This document shows, one piece after another, positions 34,525 to 40,519 of a stretch of DNA of 64,000 nucleotides (within the stretch, counting starts at the first letter, position 1; each line of letters starts with the position of its first letter). Under the pieces are notes generated by a model. That model saw only the letters and a program-made list of their open reading frames with translations, did no database searches and had not been told where the DNA came from. A program made the position numbers and the translations under genes. This DNA is from TMP-7 sp038212445 (lineage in GTDB: Bacteria; Acidobacteriota; Terriglobia; Bryobacterales; Bryobacteraceae), in contig JBBQUM010000014.1 in NCBI GenBank assembly GCA_038212445.1, positions 62,001-126,000 of the forward strand, in the 5' to 3' direction.

Positions 34525-35475
34525 TTACCGGAGGCGCATCGGCTTGCCGCCGGCGTCCTTGCTTCGCTGTGCCGCGTCCATGAAGGCCATGATTTCCAGC
34601 GTCTCATCATTCGGTACGGGAGGAATCCGGCTCTCGAAAAATTTCACAATTTCCTGAACCATCTTCTCGTATCCGGTCTTGGGCTTTGCGGGACTCTGCG
34701 CGATCTTGCTACCCGGCCTGAAAACCACTGCGCCGTATTCGCCATACGGCCGTAGCGTGCGAACTGATCCAATCCGGCCGTCCTTCCAACGACACGTGAT
34801 CTCGTCGGTATCCTTACCGGCGACTCGCGTCACCTCTTCGCAGCCCTTGCCGAGCAGGCTGTAGAGGATCTCGATTGGGTGGATCGCGTACCAGGTGAGA
34901 TCAAGCGCGTGATGCTCCTCCTCCGGACCAGGCCCCCAAGTGAGCACGCCGATCGCATCCGGGAACCTCATCGTCTCTGTGATCTCGCTCCAGCGCAGGC
35001 TCGACGAACTGAACCAGGGAACGTTGGCGGACTTGGCGAGCCGGGCGATCTCTCGCGCGTCTTCCAGTGTCGAGGCGAGCGGCTTGTCGATGAACAGGGG
35101 CTTACCCGCTGCGATCACTGCCTTTGCCTGAGCCAGGTGAGCGCGGCCGTCCACGCTCTCGAGGAGCACGGCGTCCACCTTGGTGCAAAGGGTGGCGATG
35201 TCGTCCACGATCTCCACGCCGTACTTGCCCTTGATTTCGTCAGCATATTTCTCTACCCGGGTATGGCTCGATTCGATATCGGCGCTGCCTCCTTTATAAG
35301 CGGCGACGACGCGGGCGCCCGGGATGTGATTCGGCGCTGAGGCATCATTCAACATCCTGGTGAAGAGCGGGACATGTGAGGTGTCGGTGCCGACGATGCC
35401 AATGCGAATGTCGGCCGCCACACATGGCAGCAGCAGTGATGCGAGTGCGATGATTGTGCGCATCTGAGCGCTCAT
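34525..35475 (-). CDS. Exported Gfo/Idh/MocA-family oxidoreductase
   Basis: NAD(P)-dependent sugar-dehydrogenase-like protein with a signal peptide (MRTIIALASLLLPCVA), so it is probably periplasmic, as many acidobacterial members are. The Rossmann start is altered (IRIGIVGTDTSHVPLFTRM instead of GxGxxG), and the second part has FIDKPLASTLEDAREIARLA, the conserved EKPLA-like site. SSLRWSEITETMRFP and HALDLTWYAIHPIEILY follow. The loss of a canonical dinucleotide loop suggests altered cofactor use. The start is taken at ATG 35475; ATG 35463 is equally possible. It is divergent from recG with a 19-bp gap. Confidence 0.82.
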   Translation of the reverse strand: MSAQMRTIIALASLLLPCVAADIRIGIVGTDTSHVPLFTRMLNDASAPNHIPGARVVAAYKGGSADIESSHTRVEKYADEIKGKYGVEIVDDIATLCTKVDAVLLESVDGRAHLAQAKAVIAAGKPLFIDKPLASTLEDAREIARLAKSANVPWFSSSSLRWSEITETMRFPDAIGVLTWGPGPEEEHHALDLTWYAIHPIEILYSLLGKGCEEVTRVAGKDTDEITCRWKDGRIGSVRTLRPYGEYGAVVFRPGSKIAQSPAKPKTGYEKMVQEIVKFFESRIPPVPNDETLEIMAFMDAAQRSKDAGGKPMRLR

Positions 35476-35494
35476 TGTAGCCGACAATAGGGAG

Positions 35495-37591
35495 TTGGAT
35501 CTCAGCACCCCTCTGACATATGTGAAAGGAATCGGGCCCGGTCGGGCTCAAATGCTCGAAGCCAAGGGGCTGCGGGTAGTGGAGGACCTGCTTACCTACG
35601 CTCCTTTCCGCTATGAAGACCGCAGCAACGTAAAGCCGATCGCGCAGTTGTCGCCGGGTGAAATGGCGACAGTACTGGCGGAAGTGAAGTCGTCGCGCGT
35701 GTCCGGATTCCAGCGCCGGAACCTGGGAATGTTTCAGGCGGTACTGTCCGACGGTTCACGCGAAGAGCTGAATGCGAAGTGGTTCCACGGCGCTTATCTG
35801 AATGACATCCTCGCACCCGGCGTACGCGTGGCGCTATTCGGCAAGATCGAATTCGACACCTACTCCGGTGGGCTGTCGATGATGCATCCGGAGTTCGAGA
35901 TTCTCGCGGCCGACGATGATAGCGACGCGGGGCTGCATACTGGCCGCATCGTTCCGGTTTACGAGGCGGCGGGAAAAGTGACCACGCGCGTCCTCAGGTC
36001 GGTAATGCACAGGATCCTGGAGGGCATCACTTATCTCGAAGACCCCTTGCCCGAGCATTTGCGCACAAGCCTGAAATTGGTCGACCGGCTGACGGCATTG
36101 CGGACCGTCCACTTTCCTTCGGAGGGCGAGGACCTGCGCCTGTTGAACGGATTTCGATCGCCGGCGCACTTCCGAATGATTTTTGAAGAATTCTTCTGGC
36201 TTGAGTGCGGCTTGGCGCTGAAGAAGTCAAAAGCGCGGTTGCAAGAGGGCATTTCGTTTGAACTGACCGAGCGCGTACGTGAACGAATCAAGACCATGCT
36301 TCCGTTTAAGCCGACCGGCGCACAGAAGCGCGTACTTGGTGAAATCGCGCAGGACATGTCGCGCCCGCATCCGATGTACCGCCTGTTGCAGGGGGATGTC
36401 GGCAGCGGCAAAACGCTGGTGGCCGCCGAAGCCGCGATCATCGCCATCGAGAACGGCTATCAGGTGGCTGTGCTCGCTCCCACCGAGATCCTGGCTACGC
36501 AGCACCATTTCTACTTCCAGGAGTTATTCAAGAATCTCGGCTACTTCGTGGTGCTGCTGACGGGCTCCGGCGGCAAGCGCGAAAAGGAAAAGCTGAAGCG
36601 GCTGATGGCCAACGGTCTGGTGCAGGTGGGCGTTGGGACGCACGCTTTGCTTGAAGGCGACGTCGAGTTCGACAAACTTGGACTGGCGATCATCGATGAG
36701 CAACATCGCTTCGGTGTCGAGCAGAGGTTAAAGCTAGTGGAGAAGGGCACGAATCCGGATGTGCTGGTGATGACCGCGACTCCCATTCCGAGGACGCTTG
36801 CGCTTACCGTATACGGCGATTTGGACGTGTCGGTGATCGATGAATTACCGCCCGGGCGGAAACCCATCATGACCAAGCATGTCACGGAAGATCGCGTGGA
36901 GCAGGTGTACAGCTTTCTGAAAAAGGAGATCGAGATTGGCCGTCAGGCTTATGTCGTCTATCCGCTGATCGAAGAATCGGAGACGCAGTCGATGAAGGCG
37001 GCTCAGAAAATGTACGAGCATTTGTCGAAGTTTGTCTTCCCGAATTTTGCCATTGGGCTGCTTCACGGCAAGTTGGCGCCTGCGGAGAAGGAGCAGGTGA
37101 TGCGCGACTTCAAGAAAGGTCTGATACAGCTTCTGGTGTCGACGACTGTGATTGAGGTTGGAGTGGATGTTCCCAACGCTACAGTGATGGTGATCGAGCA
37201 GGCGGAACGCTTTGGATTGTCCCAACTGCATCAGCTTCGAGGCCGGGTGGGACGCGGCGGCGAGCAGAGTTACTGTGTCCTGGTGACTACGAAACTCAAC
37301 GACGTTGGCCGGGAACGGATTCGAACGATGGTGGATTCGAACGACGGCTTTCACATTGCGGAAATGGACATGCGGCTTCGGGGGCCGGGGGAATTCTTCG
37401 GGACGAAGCAGTCGGGTCTACCCGCGCTGCGGATCGGCAATATTCTGCGGGATAGCGAGATTCTCGAGCTAGCGCGCAACGAGGCATCGTCGTTTGTGGA
37501 GAAGCCTCCGTCGGACGAGGAGTTGCGCCGCGCGGTCGCCTATATTCGCGATCACTGGCAGCGTCGCTACGGCCTGGTGCAGGTGGGCTGA
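35495..37591 (+). CDS. recG: ATP-dependent DNA helicase RecG
   Basis: RecG remodels stalled forks and branched DNA. The 698-residue protein has the wedge/OB domain (residues ~1-200, LTYVKGIGPGRAQMLEAKGL, APFRYEDRS), then motor domain 1 with Walker A LQGDVGSGKTLVA and box II IIDEQHRFG, VMTATPIPRTLAL, and motor domain 2 with LLHGKLAPAEKEQVM, TTVIEVGVDVPNATVMVI and QLHQLRGRVGRGGEQSYC, and the TRG-like end. The start appears to be TTG at 35495, because an in-frame stop lies 30 bp upstream; the purine run agggag abuts it, closer than usual. rsmD follows after 3 bp. Confidence 0.95.
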   Translation: MDLSTPLTYVKGIGPGRAQMLEAKGLRVVEDLLTYAPFRYEDRSNVKPIAQLSPGEMATVLAEVKSSRVSGFQRRNLGMFQAVLSDGSREELNAKWFHGAYLNDILAPGVRVALFGKIEFDTYSGGLSMMHPEFEILAADDDSDAGLHTGRIVPVYEAAGKVTTRVLRSVMHRILEGITYLEDPLPEHLRTSLKLVDRLTALRTVHFPSEGEDLRLLNGFRSPAHFRMIFEEFFWLECGLALKKSKARLQEGISFELTERVRERIKTMLPFKPTGAQKRVLGEIAQDMSRPHPMYRLLQGDVGSGKTLVAAEAAIIAIENGYQVAVLAPTEILATQHHFYFQELFKNLGYFVVLLTGSGGKREKEKLKRLMANGLVQVGVGTHALLEGDVEFDKLGLAIIDEQHRFGVEQRLKLVEKGTNPDVLVMTATPIPRTLALTVYGDLDVSVIDELPPGRKPIMTKHVTEDRVEQVYSFLKKEIEIGRQAYVVYPLIEESETQSMKAAQKMYEHLSKFVFPNFAIGLLHGKLAPAEKEQVMRDFKKGLIQLLVSTTVIEVGVDVPNATVMVIEQAERFGLSQLHQLRGRVGRGGEQSYCVLVTTKLNDVGRERIRTMVDSNDGFHIAEMDMRLRGPGEFFGTKQSGLPALRIGNILRDSEILELARNEASSFVEKPPSDEELRRAVAYIRDHWQRRYGLVQVG

Positions 37592-37594
37592 TCG

Positions 37595-38140
37595 ATGCGC
37601 GTGATCGGGGGTAGCTTTCGTAGTCGTAGGTTAAAGGCCGTCGCGGGTGATACCGTGCGGCCCACGCCCGATCGTTTGCGCGAGACGCTGTTCAACGTGC
37701 TCGCGCCGGTGATTGAGGGAGCCGTATTCGTTGATGCTTATGCGGGGACTGGGGCAGTCGGCATCGAGGCATTGAGCCGCGGTGCGAGCCGGTGCATTTT
37801 TATCGAACCGAATCGCGCGGCGCTGGCAGTGTTGCGGGAGAACCTGACGGAACTCGGAGTCGGCCGGGAAGCGGAGGTTGTCAGCGGCAAGGCGATACCG
37901 TCGCTCGTCAAATACGGCGGGGCCGACATCATTTTCCTGGATCCACCCTATCCACTGGAAAAGGAATATCGCGGAAGCCTCGAACTTCTCGGCAGCTTGC
38001 CGGCGCGCGGCCTCGTCATTGTCCAGCATGAGATTCGTTTCGAATTATCTGAAGCGTGGGGCGAGTTGAAGCGGTACCGGATGTTAAAGCACGGGGACAA
38101 CTGTCTCAGCTTTTTAAAGCGCAACGAACCGGGTATGTGA
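37595..38140 (+). CDS. rsmD: 16S rRNA (guanine(966)-N(2))-methyltransferase
   Basis: Methylates G966 of 16S rRNA using S-adenosylmethionine. The family start MRVIGGSFRSRRLK, the RPTPDRLRETLFNVLAP segment, SAM loop VFVDAYAGTGAVGIEALSRGA near residue 47 and catalytic DPPYPLEKEY near residue 116 are all present. At 181 residues it is of normal size. It follows recG by 3 bp (co-transcribed) and ends at a strong terminator. Confidence 0.95.
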   Translation: MRVIGGSFRSRRLKAVAGDTVRPTPDRLRETLFNVLAPVIEGAVFVDAYAGTGAVGIEALSRGASRCIFIEPNRAALAVLRENLTELGVGREAEVVSGKAIPSLVKYGGADIIFLDPPYPLEKEYRGSLELLGSLPARGLVIVQHEIRFELSEAWGELKRYRMLKHGDNCLSFLKRNEPGM

Positions 38141-38165
38141 TACGTCTAATAGGTATCTGGTGGGG

Positions 38166-38202
38166 AGGCGACCTGCGAGCCAATAGGCCGGGTCGCCTTT
38201 TC
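38166..38202 (+). terminator. Rho-independent terminator after recG-rsmD
   Basis: Stem arms aggcgacc and ggtcgcct (8 bp) with an inner gcc/ggc stem are followed by ttttctatttct, a typical intrinsic terminator 26 bp past the rsmD stop. Confidence 0.85.
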
Positions 38203-38290
38203 TATTTCTCACCGACTTCTCCATTAAATTTCATTCCACCTGCAACCAGCATTTTCGATTCCACATCCAATTGGGTGAGGAGAGGTGGTC

Positions 38291-38836
38291 ATGAAAAACA
38301 CTGGGGTGTTCAAGAAACTTTCATTTGCGGCAGCCGCGTTCGTGCTGACCCTGCCGGCGTTGTTGCCGGCCTCGTCCAATTCCTACAAGGGCGATCTCAC
38401 GCGCGAAGTGCGTCACGAGTTGGTGATGCTGCCGTATTACAGCATTTTTGACGATCTAGGTTATCGGGTCGACGGCTCAACGGTGACGCTGTTTGGATCA
38501 GTAACACGGCCCACGCTGAAGTCCGATGCGGAGAATGTCGTAAAGCGCATCGAAGGCGTGACGCGTGTGACGAATCAAATTGAAGTGCTGCCGCTGTCGC
38601 CGTTCGACGACCGGATCCGAGTCGCCACATATCGTGCGATCTATGGCTACGGGCCGCTGCAGCGCTACGCACTTGGCGCGCTGCCGCCCATCCACATCAT
38701 CGTGAAGAACGGTCATGTGACGCTCACGGGCATAGTCGCGAACGAGGGCGACAAGAACATCGCAAATATCCGGGCGAATGGCGTGGCGGGCGTGTTCTCG
38801 GTTGAGAACGATCTGCGCGTCGAACGGAAGGGCTAA
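38291..38836 (+). CDS. Periplasmic protein with two BON domains
   Basis: The ATG at 38291, with gaggagagg upstream, starts a signal peptide (FKKLSFAAAAFVLTLPALLPA). Two BON domains follow: residues ~38-105 (VRHELVMLPYYSIFDDLGYRVDGSTVTLFGSV, ENVVKRIEGVTRVTNQIEVLPLS) and ~110-180 (IYGYGPLQRYALGALPPIHIIVKNGHVTLTGIV, VAGVFSVENDLRVE). BON proteins bind phospholipid and help protect the envelope. 182 residues, complete. It lies between two strong terminators, so it is transcribed alone. Confidence 0.9.
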   Translation: MKNTGVFKKLSFAAAAFVLTLPALLPASSNSYKGDLTREVRHELVMLPYYSIFDDLGYRVDGSTVTLFGSVTRPTLKSDAENVVKRIEGVTRVTNQIEVLPLSPFDDRIRVATYRAIYGYGPLQRYALGALPPIHIIVKNGHVTLTGIVANEGDKNIANIRANGVAGVFSVENDLRVERKG

Positions 38837-38904
38837 GGGTTAGGGTTACCCGTTACCACTTGGACGCAGTCGGGAACTGGTTGTCCTGGGTGCATAGATG
38901 TTGG

Positions 38905-38949
38905 AACGGCGGCGGTCTGCTTACTCCTGGGCGGGCCGCCGTTTCTTTT
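38905..38949 (+). terminator. Rho-independent terminator after the BON gene
   Basis: Arms aacggcggc and gccgccgtt (9 bp, perfect) are followed by tctttt. It closes the BON transcript and sits directly before the tandem repeat that starts at 38953. Confidence 0.85.
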
Positions 38950-39046
38950 GGGTAGGAAAAATCCGATGTCGAAAGCGTGGGAATTGGAGTATTCTCAAAG
39001 GCAGGAACCGCAGCGGTGTTCTCGCACTGCCACGGCTCCCGTGAAC

Positions 39047-39118
39047 CTACTGCCTCTTACGAGGTAGCTGGATCACGATCTTGAAGATAACTTCAAGAAT
39101 GACCTTTAGAAGGATCAT
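39047..39118 (-). CDS. 23-residue amphipathic membrane-active-type peptide, copy A
   Basis: ATG at 39118 with an extended Shine-Dalgarno GGAAAGGAGG at 6-bp spacing, the best site in the window. The peptide starts MILLKVILEVIF and ends IVIQLPRKRQ. It is a hydrophobic helix with polar residues at positions 5, 9, 13 and 17 (K, E, K, Q; i, i+4), forming one polar stripe with possible salt bridges. A proline and a basic tail follow. This looks like type I toxins or phenol-soluble-modulin-like peptides. An identical first 21 residues occur in copy B, so the reading frame is kept. Unannotated by length-based methods. Translation is unproven; strong ribosome binding and duplication argue for it. Confidence 0.65.
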   Translation of the reverse strand: MILLKVILEVIFKIVIQLPRKRQ

Positions 39119-39140
39119 TAAGAACCTCCTTTCCAAGCTT

Positions 39141-39184
39141 TAACAGCGTTGGGGGCCGGCCAGAAATGGCCGGGCTTGCTGTTA
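39141..39184. ncRNA. Conserved stem-loop upstream of small ORF A
   Basis: Outer arms taacagc and gctgtta (7 bp) enclose an inner stem ccggcca-gaaa-tggccgg (7 bp). Relative to copy B the outer stem carries a compensatory A-T to G-C change, which supports a real structure. The strand is unclear: extra G-T pairs favour a plus-strand RNA in the outer stem. It lies 12 bp upstream of the ORF's ribosome-binding site. Confidence 0.5.
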
Positions 39185-39389
39185 GGCTTCCAAGGAGCCG
39201 TCCAGCCAACGAGAATCCCGAGCGCTATTGCCTAGAAATGAAGTAGTGCGATTTTTGGGCAAATACTCTCACTTGGATTTTCAACGACAGCCTAGGATAA
39301 ATCTGATGTCACAGTCGTGGGGAATTGGAGTATTCTCAAAGGAGGAACCGCAGCGGTGTTCTCCCACTGCCACGGCTCCCGTGAAACGA

Positions 39390-39458
39390 CTACTTCTTAC
39401 GAGGTAGCTGGATCACGATCTTGAAGATAACTTCAAGAATGACCTTTAGAAGGATCAT
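39390..39458 (-). CDS. 22-residue amphipathic membrane-active-type peptide, copy B
   Basis: ATG at 39458, again with GGAAAGGAGG at 6-bp spacing. It has the same sequence as copy A up to the basic tail (IQLPRKK-stop instead of IQLPRKRQ-stop). The stop codon context differs between the copies while the frame and helix do not. The coding part contains the inverted repeat cttgaag-ataa-cttcaag, which encodes L-E-V-I-F-K on the minus strand and would form an mRNA hairpin within the ORF. Function is unknown; a small toxin, signalling peptide or membrane-protein modulator would all fit. Confidence 0.65.
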   Translation of the reverse strand: MILLKVILEVIFKIVIQLPRKK

Positions 39459-39479
39459 AAAGAACCTCCTTTCCAAGCT

Positions 39480-39527
39480 CTGACAGCGATAGGTGCCCGG
39501 CCAGAAATGACCGGGGTTCGCTGTCAG
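39480..39527. ncRNA. Conserved stem-loop upstream of small ORF B
   Basis: Outer arms ctgacagcga and tcgctgtcag (10 bp, perfect) enclose an inner stem cccggcca-gaaa-tgaccggg (8 bp with one C/A opposition that becomes a G-U pair if the RNA is made from the minus strand). It has the same position and layout as in copy A. It may be an mRNA leader that controls ribosome access, or part of an antisense RNA. Confidence 0.5.
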
Positions 39528-39618
39528 GCTTCCAAGGAGCCCTCCAGCCAACGAGAATCCAAGCGCTGTTGCCTAGAAGTGAAGTAGTGGGATTTTCTTG
39601 GGAAACTTCTCGAACTAT

Positions 39619-40497
39619 TTACAGTGTGGACTGTGAGCCATCGATCTTGCTGCCACCGGCAACCGCGGTGAGCAGTCCGAATTGAAAGCGAACCAAGGCG
39701 CCGAGCGCTGCGCCGACCTGGAAGCCTAGTCCGGCAGGCATGCCATGGTGCTTCGTCAGAAACACCGACACTCCGTTTGCCCGGTCAGCTTCAAGGATCG
39801 TTCTCGCCGACGCCGGCAGCGCGGGCGCGGGATAACGCACGAACCGCGCGTCCTCGACCAGCGCGATCTTTCGACCCGACCGCCGGATTTGAAACGCCAA
39901 ATCGAGGTCGGCACCGAATTCGCCGAATCGCTCGTCGAAGAAGTTCAAACCCTTGACGAAGAATTTTCGGGCCATCAGCGCGCTTCTGCCGGCGTATTCG
40001 ACTGTGGACGCCCCCTCGACGCTACTGCGCGGCATCGCACCGGGATCCCGCCAAACCGCCTTGAGCGTCGCCCCATCCGGCAATCGCCAATAGTCGCCGG
40101 ATGGCTTGCCTGCGGCATCCACTACCAGCGGCGCGACGGCTGCGGCGTCAGGATCTGAATCCAGGCGGGCGGCCAGCTTCGCAACAGCATCGGAAGCCAC
40201 TTCCATATCCGTCGACAGGTAGAGAAAATATTCGCCCACTGCCGTCCGCATCGCGATGTTCAGTGCCTTGGTCGCACCGAAATTTCGCGGCAACCGCAGG
40301 AACGTGACGCCCGGAAACTCGCCATCCAGCTCTCCGCTTCCATCCATCGACCCGTTGTCCATTACGATAATTTCCAATTCCGGACGCCCTGTCGACGCTC
40401 CCAAAGCGGTAAGGCAGCGACGGAGTCCGGCGGCATCGTTATAGGAGAGAACGAGAGCGGAAATGCGAACGGCGGGCGGTGACGGCTTTTCTTCCAT
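39619..40497 (-). CDS. Family 2 glycosyltransferase
   Basis: GT-A type glycosyltransferase. The ATG at 40497 is used, since the longer frame would overlap the M1 peptidase end. Signature parts: RISALVLSYNDAAGLRRCL, nucleotide-binding IIVMDNGSMDGSGE, FLRLPRNFGATKALNIAM, and YLSTDMEVASDAV (DxD-like). The acceptor side follows: FGEFGADLDLAFQIRRSGRKIALVEDARFVRYP. A C-terminal amphipathic segment (GLGFQVGAALGALVRFQFGLL) may bind the membrane. About 292 residues. Gene order suggests co-transcription with the M1 peptidase (22-bp gap). Sugar donor unknown. Confidence 0.9.
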   Translation of the reverse strand: MEEKPSPPAVRISALVLSYNDAAGLRRCLTALGASTGRPELEIIVMDNGSMDGSGELDGEFPGVTFLRLPRNFGATKALNIAMRTAVGEYFLYLSTDMEVASDAVAKLAARLDSDPDAAAVAPLVVDAAGKPSGDYWRLPDGATLKAVWRDPGAMPRSSVEGASTVEYAGRSALMARKFFVKGLNFFDERFGEFGADLDLAFQIRRSGRKIALVEDARFVRYPAPALPASARTILEADRANGVSVFLTKHHGMPAGLGFQVGAALGALVRFQFGLLTAVAGGSKIDGSQSTL

Positions 40498-40519
40498 GAG
40501 ACGTGCCAATTCTAACGCA

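Larger units (their letters stand above)
38953..39272 (-). repeat. Tandem repeat unit A with small ORF
   Basis: First of two direct repeats, offset 340 bp from unit B (39293-39612). The core (39055-39139, spanning the small ORF and its ribosome-binding site) differs from unit B at one of 85 bases. The block 39005-39046 (with hairpins cacggctcccgtg and accgcagcggt) is also nearly identical. The ends and the stem-loop arms have diverged more. Unit organisation on the minus strand is: leader, stem-loop, Shine-Dalgarno, small ORF, downstream hairpin. Confidence 0.9.
39293..39612 (-). repeat. Tandem repeat unit B with small ORF
   Basis: Second direct repeat, aligned to unit A from taggataaatctg at 39293 to the run gaagtagtgggattttc near 39598. 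It begins (minus strand) 6 bp after the stop codon of the glycosyltransferase gene, so it may be read from that operon, from its own promoter, or both. No clear -35/-10 pair could be assigned. Confidence 0.9.

Noticed and set aside
39061..39134. A 16S rRNA fragment
   Set aside because: Only short parts match the 16S tail, in the wrong spacing; the stretch is better explained as the complement of a strong ribosome-binding site and ORF.
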